A stretch of DNA of 25,231 nucleotides, from assembly GCA_002418185.1 (NCBI GenBank), contig DIDN01000093.1:1-25231 (forward strand), written 5' to 3'. A program made the position numbers and the translations under genes. The first letter of the stretch is position 1; each line of letters opens with the position of its first letter. This DNA is from Deltaproteobacteria bacterium UBA5799 (GTDB lineage Bacteria; Desulfobacterota; GWC2-55-46). Positions 8,206 to 15,663 of the stretch are shown here, piece by piece. The notes below the pieces were generated by a model. That model was given only the letters and a program-made list of their open reading frames with translations, was not told the origin of the DNA and searched no databases.

Positions 8206-9277
8206 GAGAATGAGTCCCGGAAGCCGAAAACCGGATGCCGGACCCATGATACATCTCCTGATATGCCCGCACAGGCTCGACTACGGCGGCTCGCAGCTCG
8301 GCATACACCACTGGGCCAAACACCTGGACAGGTCGCGGTTCATGGTGAGCGTCCTTGCAATGGGGAGGGGGGGCTTGAGCGAGAAGTTCGAGGCCCATTA
8401 CCCGGTCTTCTACGACGATTCGGGTTATCCGAATATAGAGGACTACATACGGCGGCTCAGGCCCGACATAGTGCACTGCGCCCCGGGCGGCGGAAGCGAC
8501 CACGAATACATAAGAAAGGCCGCGGCCCTCGCAACCGTCACGCAGACCGTCATGTGCCCGAGGCAGGCTGGGAACCTCGTCGACGTTACGGGGACGGTCG
8601 TGCTCTCGGACTTCGTCCTTTCGCTCCAGAAAGGGAAGGAGGACATTTCCCGGATAGACCTGCCGTTCGATGCCGGGGATTACGATGCGCGCCACGGTAG
8701 GGCCCATTTCGGCCTCCCTGAAGGGAAGCTGATAATAGCCTCCATCGGGAACGCCAGGAAAGAGAACGCACATTTCATGGAGATAGCAAGGCGCTACAAA
8801 AACCCGGACGTGCATTTCGTGATAAGGTCTGAAAGGTCGTATAATTATCTCTTCGGGAGAAGGAGGGTCACGGTGCTTAGAAGGAGGCTTACGGAGGACG
8901 AGAAGATGAGCCTTATGCGGCTTTCGGACGTATTCCTCTATCCCACCTCCAATGAGTCCTACGGCATGGTCTTCCTTGAGGCGATGTCCGAGAAGCTCCC
9001 CATAATAACTTACGACGACGCCGCTAACGGGGAGGTGGCGGGCGAAGGGGGGCTCCTTGCCCGCATTAATGACATCGAGGGCATGACCGGGCTCCTCGAC
9101 AGGCTCGTAAAGGACAGGGCGCTAAGGGAAGAGCTCGGGCAAAAGGGCCATGAGCTCCTCCGCAGACGGAACGACCCCGGGGTTATCGCCCGGAAATACG
9201 AGGGTTTTTTCCTCAAGGCCCTTGAGGCCGGGAGGGCGCGTAAAGGGGCACGGACTCGCGCCCTGACCTTCAAGTAG
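8198..9277 (+). CDS. glycosyltransferase, GT4 family
   Basis: 359 residues from ATG 8198, which overlaps the ligase stop and sits immediately after AGGAGG (spacing only one base). Later in-frame ATGs at 8210 and 8246 are possible, and 8246 gives MIHLLICPHRLDYGGSQ, the conserved GT4 opening. The donor domain carries IIASIGNARKENAHF and the EX7E motif in ESYGMVFLEAMSEKLPII. It closes the LPS block. The stop is followed by about 95 bases with a candidate promoter for hldA, so it is probably the last gene of the operon. Sugar specificity is unknown. Confidence 0.87.
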   Translation: MDKRMSPGSRKPDAGPMIHLLICPHRLDYGGSQLGIHHWAKHLDRSRFMVSVLAMGRGGLSEKFEAHYPVFYDDSGYPNIEDYIRRLRPDIVHCAPGGGSDHEYIRKAAALATVTQTVMCPRQAGNLVDVTGTVVLSDFVLSLQKGKEDISRIDLPFDAGDYDARHGRAHFGLPEGKLIIASIGNARKENAHFMEIARRYKNPDVHFVIRSERSYNYLFGRRRVTVLRRRLTEDEKMSLMRLSDVFLYPTSNESYGMVFLEAMSEKLPIITYDDAANGEVAGEGGLLARINDIEGMTGLLDRLVKDRALREELGQKGHELLRRRNDPGVIARKYEGFFLKALEAGRARKGARTRALTFK

Positions 9278-9312
9278 CCTCAGTCCCTTCCTGCCCCTTT
9301 CCGCTTACGTTA

Positions 9313-9342
9313 TTGCCTTGCAAAAGGCATCTGTGTTATAAA
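9313..9342 (+). promoter_or_regulatory. candidate sigma70 promoter for hldA
   Basis: TTGCCT (9313-9318), an 18-base spacer, then TATAAA (9337-9342). It is the best match in the gap between the LPS block and hldA and would give a leader of roughly 23 bases. No clear Shine-Dalgarno precedes the hldA ATG. Confidence 0.5.
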
Positions 9343-9371
9343 TTCCATTTGGCATAGCCGGTCAAAAACCC

Positions 9372-10382
9372 ATGAAAAAATACTTGAGCGCCAAACGGGC
9401 GCGGGCAATAATCGAGAAGTTCGGAAGGGCGCGGGTGCTCGTTGTCGGCGACCTCATCATGGACCATTTCATATGGGGCAGGGTGAAACGCATCTCCCCC
9501 GAGGCCCCCGTCCCGGTCGTTGAGGTCGCCTCGGAGTCCATTATGCTCGGCGGGGCGGCGAACGTGGTAAACAACATCCACAGCCTCGGCGGCAGGTCCC
9601 TCGTAACCGGCGTCGTAGGGAACGACCTGGACGGCAGGAAGCTAGTCGCCTCCCTCAAGGAGAAGGGCATCCCGGCGGAGGGGATAATAACCGACCGGAA
9701 GAGGCCTACCACCATAAAGACCAGGATAATCGCCCATCACCAGCAGGTCGTGAGGTTCGACCGCGAGATGCGCGAAAAGATCGACACTGAAGTGACCGAT
9801 AAGGTCTTGAGGTACATAAAAAGGGCTGCCAGGGCCGCCGACATAGTCGTTATATCCGACTACGCCAAGGGGCTCATCACAGAGCGCCTCATGGAGGAGA
9901 CCAACTCGCTCTGCCTCGACATGGGCAGGCCGGTTGCGGTGGACCCCAAGGTCGAGCATTTCGGTTTTTACAGGCGCTCGACGATAGTCACCCCCAACAA
10001 CCTGGAGGCGTCCCAGGCCTCCGGCATCGATATAGACGATGACGAGGCGCTCCACAGGGCCGGCGAGGCCCTTTTCGGGAGGCTCGGGTGCCAGGCGCTC
10101 CTCATAACCAGGGGCGAGAACGGCATGAGCCTTTTCGAGCCAGGAAGCGAAACCCACATACCCACGGTCGCGCAGGAGGTCTTTGACGTAAGCGGTGCCG
10201 GAGATACGGTCATAGGCACGCTCGCCCTCGCGCTCGCCGCAGGGGCCGGTTACAGGGAGGCGGCGGTGCTCGCGAACTTCGCTGCCGGAGTGGTGGTCGG
10301 GAAGGTCGGGACCGCCACACTCGCGCCGGAGGAGCTCCTCAAGGCCGCGGTATCGAACCTGCGGTCAGGGCTTCCGAAGTAA
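9372..10382 (+). CDS. hldA: D-glycero-beta-D-manno-heptose-7-phosphate kinase (RfaE domain I)
   Basis: 336 residues of the PfkB/ribokinase fold. The N-terminus VVGDLIMDHFIWGRVKRISPEAPVPVV and the LGGAANVVNNIHSLGG substrate-side glycine motif are diagnostic for RfaE domain I. The ATP/catalytic motif DVSGAGDTVIG places the catalytic base at about D278. The enzyme phosphorylates heptose-7-phosphate at C1 in the cytoplasm, on the way to ADP-heptose for LPS inner core. Many proteobacteria fuse this domain with an adenylyltransferase (HldE, about 475 residues). Here only the kinase is present, so hldC and gmhB activities must be encoded elsewhere. It sits between LPS genes and yicC-gmk-rpoZ. Confidence 0.95.
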   Translation: MKKYLSAKRARAIIEKFGRARVLVVGDLIMDHFIWGRVKRISPEAPVPVVEVASESIMLGGAANVVNNIHSLGGRSLVTGVVGNDLDGRKLVASLKEKGIPAEGIITDRKRPTTIKTRIIAHHQQVVRFDREMREKIDTEVTDKVLRYIKRAARAADIVVISDYAKGLITERLMEETNSLCLDMGRPVAVDPKVEHFGFYRRSTIVTPNNLEASQASGIDIDDDEALHRAGEALFGRLGCQALLITRGENGMSLFEPGSETHIPTVAQEVFDVSGAGDTVIGTLALALAAGAGYREAAVLANFAAGVVVGKVGTATLAPEELLKAAVSNLRSGLPK

Positions 10383-10415
10383 TATCGTTCAATCTGGCTT
10401 TTCGAAAGGTGCGGC

Positions 10416-11285
10416 ATGGCAAAGTCCATGACAGGCTGGGGCAAGGGCGATTTCAACCTCAAAGGAGACCTCTACACGATAGAGGTAAAGGCCCTTAACC
10501 ACAGGTTCATAGACATCTCGATGAGGGCGCCCGAGAGGTTCTCGTCCCTTGAGACCAGGGTCCGCGACGAGATAAAGAAGAGGTCCGCGAGGGGCTCCTT
10601 TTCGGTCCACATAATCCCGGTCTCGGCGGAATCGCCGCCCCTGAGGCTCAACATGCAGATGGCCAGGCTCTACATGGACGCCGCCGCGGAGCTCAAGGCC
10701 GCGCTCGACGTCAAGGGCGAGATGGACCTCGCCTCCCTCCTGAGGCAGAAGGACATCTTCACCTTCGAGAGGAAGGGCTCTGTCACGGACGAGGGCTGGG
10801 AGCCGCTGCGGGCAGGGCTTGAGAGCGCCCTCGACCAGGTCGAGGCCTGGCGGGCGAGGGAAGGAGAGGCCTTGAAGGCCGACCTCCTTTCGAGGGCCGA
10901 TGCGCTCGAAGGACTCCTTTTCACCATTGAGGCCAGGATACCCAGGATGTTAGAGGCGTACAGGGAGAGGCTCAAGGCCGAGATGGAGAAGGTGCTGGCC
11001 GAGAGGATAGAGGAATCCCGGATACTCCTCGAGGCCGCCATATTCGCGGAAAAGACCGACACGGCCGAGGAGGCCACTCGCCTCAAGAGCCACATAGAGA
11101 TGTTCAGGAGGCTTGCGGCATCGGACGGGCCCATAGGAAAGAAGCTCGATTTCCTATGCCAGGAGCTGGGGCGCGAGATAAACACCATCGGCGCGAAGGC
11201 CAATGACGTAAAGATAACCCAGACGGTCATAGACATGAAGAGCGAGGTCGAAAAGATAAGGGAGCAGGTACAGAACGTCGAATGA
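10416..11285 (+). CDS. yicC: YicC/YloC-family endoribonuclease
   Basis: 289 residues, the usual family length. It starts MAKSMTGWGKG, matching the conserved SMTGFG opening, and ends with GKKLDFLCQELGREINTIGAKANDVKIT..MKSEVEKIREQVQNVE, the hallmark C-terminal block. The middle is a long, charged, helical segment. YicC proteins have been described as RNases with roles in stationary phase and small-RNA turnover. GAAAGGTG lies ahead of the ATG, and the gene is 33 bases after hldA. The neighbouring gmk is its common partner in many bacteria. Confidence in the family is very high. Confidence 0.95.
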   Translation: MAKSMTGWGKGDFNLKGDLYTIEVKALNHRFIDISMRAPERFSSLETRVRDEIKKRSARGSFSVHIIPVSAESPPLRLNMQMARLYMDAAAELKAALDVKGEMDLASLLRQKDIFTFERKGSVTDEGWEPLRAGLESALDQVEAWRAREGEALKADLLSRADALEGLLFTIEARIPRMLEAYRERLKAEMEKVLAERIEESRILLEAAIFAEKTDTAEEATRLKSHIEMFRRLAASDGPIGKKLDFLCQELGREINTIGAKANDVKITQTVIDMKSEVEKIREQVQNVE

Positions 11286-11304
11286 CCTCCGTGAAAGGTT
11301 CTCG

Positions 11305-11919
11305 ATGATGAGCGGCATAGCATTCATAGTCTCGGCCCCTTCGGGCACGGGCAAGACCACCCTCTGCAGGATGGCCGCGGAGCGGTTCCCTAACCTCAGG
11401 AACTCCGTCTCCTACACGACAAGGAAGCGCAGGCCCGGAGAGGTGAACGGGGTCGATTACTGGTTCGTGGACGAGGAGACCTTTGCCGGTATGGTCGAAA
11501 GGGGGGAGTTCCTCGAGTACGCGGACGTGTACGGGAAACGGTACGGCACGTCCAGGAAGGACCTTGAAGACCTCCTCGATAAGGGCGTGAGCGTCATACT
11601 CGAAATAGACGTCCAGGGCGCGGCAAAGGTGAGGGAGAAGCTCGATGGAGGGGTCTTCGTCTTCATACTCCCGCCTTCGCTCAAGGCCGCGGAGGAGAGG
11701 CTCGCCTCAAGGGGCAAGGACACGGCAGAGGAGATAAGGCGGCGGCTCGGCATAGCCGCCGAAGAGATAAGGAGGGCATCGGAGTACGACTATATCGTCA
11801 TAAACGACGACCTGAGCAGGGCTTTCGAGGAGTTCTCGTCGATAATTACGGCTGAGAAGGCCAGGTCGGCCCGGATGGCCGGGAAGATAAAGGAGCTTTT
11901 CGGCGGTCTCGTCGGATAA
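11305..11919 (+). CDS. gmk: guanylate kinase
   Basis: 204 residues. The P-loop is at residues 11-19 (APSGTGKTT). SYTTRKRRPGEVNGVDYWFV is the GMP-binding region, EYADVYGKRYGTSRKDLE follows, and LEIDVQGAAKV marks the second core motif; ILPPSL and RRRLGIAAEEI complete the lid/C-terminal part. It converts GMP plus ATP to GDP plus ADP. Two ATGs occur in tandem (11305 and 11308), with AAAGG ahead. It follows yicC by 19 bases and is surely cotranscribed with it. Some relatives carry a remA/DUF370 gene between yicC and gmk; none is present here. Confidence 0.97.
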   Translation: MMSGIAFIVSAPSGTGKTTLCRMAAERFPNLRNSVSYTTRKRRPGEVNGVDYWFVDEETFAGMVERGEFLEYADVYGKRYGTSRKDLEDLLDKGVSVILEIDVQGAAKVREKLDGGVFVFILPPSLKAAEERLASRGKDTAEEIRRRLGIAAEEIRRASEYDYIVINDDLSRAFEEFSSIITAEKARSARMAGKIKELFGGLVG

Positions 11920-11928
11920 GACGCGGCG

Positions 11929-11957
11929 TTGACACGGCGCCCTTTAATCCGTATAAT
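11929..11957 (+). promoter_or_regulatory. perfect-consensus sigma70 promoter for rpoZ
   Basis: TTGACA (11929-11934), exactly 17 bases, then TATAAT (11952-11957). It begins ten bases after the gmk stop and gives a leader of about 20 bases carrying AAGGAGG (11971-11977) at proper spacing to the rpoZ ATG. All twelve consensus positions match. Confidence 0.88.
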
Positions 11958-11984
11958 TTAAGCTGTTTTCAAGGAGGGGTCCAA

Positions 11985-12194
11985 ATGGCAAGGATAACCG
12001 TAGAGGATTGCTTGAAGGAGATACCGAGCAGGTTCATGCTCGTGCACCTCGCCGCGCAGAGGGCGAGAGACCTCACAAAGGGCGCTCCCTCGTTCGTCAA
12101 ATCGGACAACAAGGCCGTGGTGACGGCGCTCCGAGAGGTCGCAGCCGGGAAGGTCGTCCCGCAGCAGACCGGCAAAAAGAAACTACCGGAATAA
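11985..12194 (+). CDS. rpoZ: RNA polymerase omega subunit
   Basis: 69 residues: MARITVEDCLKEIPSRFMLV, then AAQRARDL and then NKAVVTALREVAAGKV, the conserved omega core that wraps the beta' C-terminus. Omega aids RNA polymerase assembly and, in many bacteria, forms part of a ppGpp site. The gene follows gmk, as in many proteobacteria, but has its own strong promoter and Shine-Dalgarno and is closed by a 16-bp-stem terminator. It can therefore be expressed far above the upstream genes. Confidence 0.95.
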   Translation: MARITVEDCLKEIPSRFMLVHLAAQRARDLTKGAPSFVKSDNKAVVTALREVAAGKVVPQQTGKKKLPE

Positions 12195-12215
12195 GTCCGG
12201 ACAGTGTTGAAAAGC

Positions 12216-12255
12216 AAGAGAGGGGGGCTTCACGGGAAGCCCCCCTCTCTTTTTA
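12216..12255 (+). terminator. strong rho-independent terminator after rpoZ
   Basis: A perfect 16-bp stem (12216-12231 with 12236-12251, six G opposite six C in the middle) closes a four-base loop ACGG. It runs into TTTTTATT. The minus strand has a weaker T-rich tail beyond the stem, so it may also help stop transcription from the convergent MBL gene. Confidence 0.92.
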
Positions 12256-12269
12256 TTCAGTCTCGTAGA

Positions 12270-12293
12270 TTGGGTTAGCGAAGCGTAACCCAA
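12270..12293. repeat. short palindromic repeat, GCGAAGCG core
   Basis: TTGGGTTA (12270-12277) and TAACCCAA (12286-12293) are perfect arms around GCGAAGCG. It lies between the rpoZ terminator and the end of the MBL gene. Very similar GGGTTA-GCGAAGCG-TAACCC units recur in many unrelated bacterial genomes as short intergenic palindromes; that is general knowledge, not a search result. Confidence 0.75.
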
Positions 12294-12301
12294 CAATCAT
12301 T

Positions 12302-13684
12302 CTATATCTCAACCGTCTCCCCGTTCCTCGGCCTTTTGGTCGCAAACCCGTACTTCTCTTTTATAAGCGTCGCGAACGATTCCCCGGCTTCGTCCTCGCC
12401 GTGCACGATGAATATCTCGGGCGAGTCGTCGAAGTCCGAGAGCCACTCAAGGAGGCCCTCCCTGCCCGCGTGGGCCGAAAACCCGTTTATGGTGTGGACC
12501 GAGGCCCGGACGAGCACCTCCTCGCCGAGTACCGTAACTGATTTGGCGCCGTCCACGATCTTCCTCCCGAGCGTGCCCCTGGCCTGGTAGCCGACGAAGA
12601 TGACGCTGCACTCGGCCCTCCACAGGTTGTGCTTCAAGTGGTGTTTTATCCTCCCGCCCTCGCACATGCCGCTCCCGGCTATTATGATGTTGCCGGAGCG
12701 GAGCCTGTTCAATTTCATCGACTCCTCGGCGGTCCGGACGAAATGGAGCCTTATCGACGAATCCGACTGCAGCGTGGTGAAGAGCCGGCGCGCCTCGTCG
12801 TCGAAGCATTCCGGGTGGGCCACGTAGACCTTTGTCACGGCCTCTGCAAGGGGGCTGTCGAGGTAGACGTCTATCCTGTAAAGTCGGCCCTCCCGCACCA
12901 GGTTGTTGAGGATATAGAGCAGGTCCTGGGTCCTGCCCACGGCAAAGGACGGGATATAGACGTTCCCGCCCTTCCTGAAGGTGGTCTTGATGGCGCCGGC
13001 GAGCTCGTTTATGGATTCGTTCAATGGCTTGTGCGACCTGTTCCCGTAGGTGGACTCCATCACGACGTAATTCGCGAGACCCGGCGCCGAGGGGTCTTTT
13101 ATTATGGGGTTCCCCTTCTTGCCGATGTCGCCGGAAAAGACGATTTTTTTCTCTTCGGGGCTGTCCTGGTACCATATCTCGAGCGATGCCGAGCCCAGTA
13201 TATGGCCGGCGTCCAGGAAGCGGTATTTCACGCCCGGGCCGAGGTGGTAGACCTTGTCGTATTCCTTTACCTCGAAGAGGGGGAGGACCTTTTCCACGTC
13301 CTCGCCCGTATACAGGGGCTCCTGGGGGGGCCTGCCTGAGCGTAGCGCCTTCCTCGTCGCCCATTCGCTGTCGCTCTCCTGTATGCTGGCCGCGTCATAG
13401 AGCATGGGCTCAAGGAGGTCCCTCGTGGCAGAGGTCGAGATTATCTTCCCCTTGAAGCCGTCGCGCACGGCCCTGGGGAGCATCCCCGAGTGGTCTATGT
13501 GTGCGTGCGTTACGAATATGAAATCAAGCGAGGCCGGGTCAAAGGGGAAGGGGTTCCTGTTCAATTCGTCCGAGCCGATGCCCTGGTGCAGTCCGCACTC
13601 GACAAGGAATTTGAACTTTCCGACCTCGATATGGTAGCAGGAGCCGGTAACCGTGCTCGCCCCGCCAACGAACGTAAGCTTCAT
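12302..13684 (-). CDS. MBL-fold / beta-CASP RNA-processing-type hydrolase
   Basis: 460 residues from ATG at 13684, which has GGGAGGG about seven bases upstream; an in-frame extension to 13729 is unlikely. MKLTFVGGASTVTGSCYHIE opens the metallo-beta-lactamase fold. H60-A-H62-I-D64-H65 is the zinc motif, and further ligands lie in DAGHILGSASLEI and the GDIGKKGNPII stretch. The beta-CASP insert includes YIPSFAVGRTQDLLYIL and the GSGMCEGGRI motif, and the C-terminal HTINGFSAHAGREGLL plus FIVHGEDEA is the RNA-specificity (RMMBL) domain. The family resembles CPSF73-like and TTHA0252-type RNases. The likely role is cytoplasmic RNA cleavage. It is transcribed convergently to rpoZ and divergently from the radical SAM gene. 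Confidence 0.92.
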   Translation of the reverse strand: MKLTFVGGASTVTGSCYHIEVGKFKFLVECGLHQGIGSDELNRNPFPFDPASLDFIFVTHAHIDHSGMLPRAVRDGFKGKIISTSATRDLLEPMLYDAASIQESDSEWATRKALRSGRPPQEPLYTGEDVEKVLPLFEVKEYDKVYHLGPGVKYRFLDAGHILGSASLEIWYQDSPEEKKIVFSGDIGKKGNPIIKDPSAPGLANYVVMESTYGNRSHKPLNESINELAGAIKTTFRKGGNVYIPSFAVGRTQDLLYILNNLVREGRLYRIDVYLDSPLAEAVTKVYVAHPECFDDEARRLFTTLQSDSSIRLHFVRTAEESMKLNRLRSGNIIIAGSGMCEGGRIKHHLKHNLWRAECSVIFVGYQARGTLGRKIVDGAKSVTVLGEEVLVRASVHTINGFSAHAGREGLLEWLSDFDDSPEIFIVHGEDEAGESFATLIKEKYGFATKRPRNGETVEI

Positions 13685-13779
13685 GTTTTTGCCCTCCCTC
13701 AGGGTCAGGGCAACAGCATACCATTTCAAGGCTGCACCTAAAAATCGTTATTTTCCGGATCTCCGCGTGAGGGCTGGAA

Positions 13780-13862
13780 TGAACCACCCTGGAGAACTGG
13801 TTTACAGAGGCGACATATGCCTCCTCTCGACGGAAAACAGGCCCGTTCCGGGTGGTCGTTCA
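13780..13862. other. possible structured element in the divergent gap
   Basis: TGAACCACCC (13780-13789) can pair with GGGTGGTCGTTCA (13850-13862), with a three-base bulge. It encloses a hairpin GAGGC-GACATAT-GCCTC (13807-13823) and a possible ACGG/CCGT pairing after it. The shape is a three-way junction. On the minus strand it would lie in the leader of the MBL gene. It does not match a riboswitch class I can recognise. The whole gene-free gap runs 13685-14025. Confidence 0.35.
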
Positions 13863-13884
13863 GCGTCGTATCACGGGAAGCTGG

Positions 13885-13917
13885 CCTGAAAAATTGAAGC
13901 AAAACGCACTTTTCAGG
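13885..13917. repeat. inverted repeat in the divergent promoter region
   Basis: CCTGAAAA (13885-13892) and TTTTCAGG (13910-13917) are perfect 8-base arms with a 17-base spacer, just upstream of the radical SAM promoter candidate. It could be an operator or an RNA hairpin. The centre-to-centre spacing of 25 bases is longer than a typical dimer operator. Confidence 0.45.
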
Positions 13918-13935
13918 TAAGGGCCACCCCTGGGG

Positions 13936-13971
13936 TTGACTGAAAGGAGAAAAGCTGTCCTAATTTATAAT
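13936..13971 (+). promoter_or_regulatory. weak promoter candidate for the radical SAM gene
   Basis: TTGACT (13936-13941) lies upstream of TATAAT (13966-13971), but the spacing is 24 bases. TAATTT at 13961-13966 gives 19. Neither spacing is ideal. The TATAAT box is perfect, so a promoter with a poor -35 is possible. A leader hairpin CCCCG-CAA-CGGGG (13981-13993) would follow. Confidence 0.35.
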
Positions 13972-14025
13972 GGCGAGCGGCCCCGCAACGGGGTAATAGC
14001 GCGTTTTTTCCGGGGAGGGAGAGCT

Positions 14026-15240
14026 ATGCTTTCAAGGCCGGGCAGAGCTGGTGCCGAGAGCGGACTTGAGGACCGGGGAACGAGCCGGTTTCTGGCCCGG
14101 AGAACGCGGAACACTGCGAAAAACCTCGTAAGGGGGCTTCGCTGCTGGTACATACCATATCTGAAATCGAGATATTATTCCGACAGGTTCAGGCCCCTCC
14201 TTTCGTATCTCTTCACAGACTGGAAATGCAACGTGAACTGCTGGTACTGCTTCACCTGGAACAACAAGGTGAAGGGCATGACCCCGGAGACCGCGAGGAA
14301 GTCCATCGACTGGCTCCATGGCGTTGGCTGCAGGGTGGTGGCCATAATGGGAGGGGAGCCGCTCCTCAGGAAGAAGTTCATACTCGACACCATCAAATAC
14401 GGGAGCGACCGGGACTTCTTCATGTACCTGCCCACGAACGGCATCCTCATGGACAGGGACTTTATCGAGAGGGCAGGGGCCTCGGGTGTCGCTGCCATAA
14501 ACCTCGCGGTCGACAAGATAAAAGTGGCGCCGGGGCTGCCCAAGAGCTTCGACAGGATAAAGTCGCAGTTCAAGCACCTCGTGAGGCTGAGGGAAAAATA
14601 CGGCTACATCATTTTCTTCAACATAAACATCACCTCGGAAAACACAGAGGACGTAAAGGAGCTCACACGCATAGCCCGGGAGCACGACATCGGGACCGAC
14701 TACCACATGAACGAGCACCCGGTCATAGAGCAGAAACACTACAAGTACCTCGATCAGGGTTTCTGGATATCCGAGGAGCACTTCAGGAAGACCGACGAGC
14801 TCATAGACTGGCTCGTTGAGAGGAACGTGGAGGGCTGGCCCATGGTCAACTCAGCCGAGCACTTGAGGGCCATGAAGTCGTTCGTGAGGGGGAAGGGCAG
14901 GCCCTGGGACTGCCGGGCCGGGATAAACTCGCTCGTAATAAGGCTCGACGGCACGCTCGCACCGTGCTTCGAGCTGTACTCCACAGACAGGGACTGGGGC
15001 AGGGTAGGTGCGCCCGCGTTCGACCATGCGAGGCTCCGGGAGACGAAAAAAGAGTGCAACCCCAAGTGCCTCTCCACATGCAACTACCAGGTCTATCATT
15101 ACTACAACACCTATTCGAGGGGGCTCGAATGGGTCTTCAAGCACATATACAGGGGGGTTTCACGGGAAGAAGACGGAAGGAGGAAGGCAGCGGATGCAGA
15201 TGGCAGAGGTAAGGGAAAAGGCGAAGAAGCTCGGGCTTAA
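14026..15240 (+). CDS. radical SAM protein with C-terminal Cys-rich (SPASM-like) region
   Basis: 404 residues from ATG 14026, preceded by GGGGAGGGAGAG at good spacing. An in-frame TTG at 13936 coincides with the promoter-like TTGACT and is rejected as a start. The 4Fe-4S motif is C68-x3-C72-x2-C75 (WKCNVNCWYC), followed by the GGEP motif (AIMGGEPLLRKK) that contacts SAM. The C-terminus carries WDCRAG, LAPCFELYS and CNPKCLSTCNYQ, a spacing like SPASM auxiliary-cluster domains. Relatives modify peptides, proteins or small molecules. The substrate is unknown. The next small Cys-rich gene overlaps its end by 47 bases, making that protein an obvious candidate partner. Confidence 0.85.
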   Translation: MLSRPGRAGAESGLEDRGTSRFLARRTRNTAKNLVRGLRCWYIPYLKSRYYSDRFRPLLSYLFTDWKCNVNCWYCFTWNNKVKGMTPETARKSIDWLHGVGCRVVAIMGGEPLLRKKFILDTIKYGSDRDFFMYLPTNGILMDRDFIERAGASGVAAINLAVDKIKVAPGLPKSFDRIKSQFKHLVRLREKYGYIIFFNINITSENTEDVKELTRIAREHDIGTDYHMNEHPVIEQKHYKYLDQGFWISEEHFRKTDELIDWLVERNVEGWPMVNSAEHLRAMKSFVRGKGRPWDCRAGINSLVIRLDGTLAPCFELYSTDRDWGRVGAPAFDHARLRETKKECNPKCLSTCNYQVYHYYNTYSRGLEWVFKHIYRGVSREEDGRRKAADADGRGKGKGEEARA

Positions 15241-15385
15241 GACATCCAGGAAAGGAAAAAGGGACCTCATAAGGGAGATACAGGCTGCCGAAGGGAATTA
15301 CCAGTGCTACGGCACCGCGGTCGATTCTTGCGACCAGCTTCAGTGCTGCTGGAGGGAAGACTGCCTTCCGGGAAAATCCGCTTAA
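15194..15385 (+). CDS. SAP/Rho_N-like domain mini-protein with Cys-rich tail
   Basis: 63 residues, overlapping the radical SAM gene's last 47 bases in another frame. AGGAAGG sits six bases before ATG 15194 (a second ATG is at 15200). Residues 3-33 (AEVREKAKKLGLKTSRKGKR and then DLIREIQAAEG) form a SAP/Rho-N-like helix-turn-helix. The tail holds five cysteines, C38, C46, C51, C52 and C57, in a C..C..CCWREDC pattern. I recall similar SAP-plus-CCWREDC small proteins in deltaproteobacteria and related groups, with no known function. The cysteines suggest metal or Fe-S binding, or modification. Translational overlap implies a link with the upstream enzyme. Confidence 0.8.
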   Translation: MQMAEVREKAKKLGLKTSRKGKRDLIREIQAAEGNYQCYGTAVDSCDQLQCCWREDCLPGKSA

Positions 15386-15451
15386 ACGGCCGCCCTTGAG
15401 CGCGGGCCGTCTCAAAAGCCCGAAACGGGCGGTTGTAAAAGGAGGTGCGCC

Positions 15452-15604
15452 ATGCCTGCCGACCCCGTATGCAAGATGGAGCTTAGCGAAGAGGACGCCG
15501 AGGCCACTGCAGAGTACCAGGGCAAGACGTATTATTTCTGCAGCGAAGCATGCAAGGAGGCTTTTGAGCACGCGCCGGAACGGTTTGTGAAAAAGACGGC
15601 GTGA
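15452..15604 (+). CDS. YHS-domain mini-protein
   Basis: 50 residues beginning MPADPVCKMELSEEDA, with an AAGGAGGTG Shine-Dalgarno five bases before the ATG. DPVCKM (C7) and YYFCSEACKEAF (C30, C34) are the YHS signature, a small domain that binds metal through its cysteines and is also found in copper/heavy-metal ATPases and monooxygenase subunits. It is essentially one free-standing YHS domain. It may act as a metal chaperone or sensor, which is inference. It lies 66 bases after the SAP gene; the gap holds two small hairpins (15386-15410 and 15418-15430). Confidence 0.88.
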   Translation: MPADPVCKMELSEEDAEATAEYQGKTYYFCSEACKEAFEHAPERFVKKTA

Positions 15605-15616
15605 GGCAGTAATCGC

Positions 15617-15639
15617 ACTTTCTACTCAAAGAAAGTTTT
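15617..15639 (+). terminator. weak hairpin terminator candidate after the YHS gene
   Basis: ACTTTC and GAAAGT are perfect six-base arms around an eight-base loop, followed by TTT. The stem is AT-rich, so strength is doubtful. It lies 12 bases after the YHS stop. Confidence 0.35.
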
Positions 15640-15663
15640 GACGCGGTTTCGCGCTTTCTTTCT

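Noticed and set aside
12447..13364. 305-residue minus-strand frame inside the MBL gene
   Set aside because: It is Arg/Gly/Pro-rich shadow of the MBL reading frame, which has all catalytic motifs.
13936..14025. TTG start adding 30 residues to the radical SAM protein
   Set aside because: The TTG is part of a TTGACT promoter-like box, while ATG 14026 has an excellent Shine-Dalgarno.
14032..14781. 249-residue minus-strand frame opposite the radical SAM gene
   Set aside because: It has no recognisable domain and is fully antisense to a gene with a clear CxxxCxxC motif.
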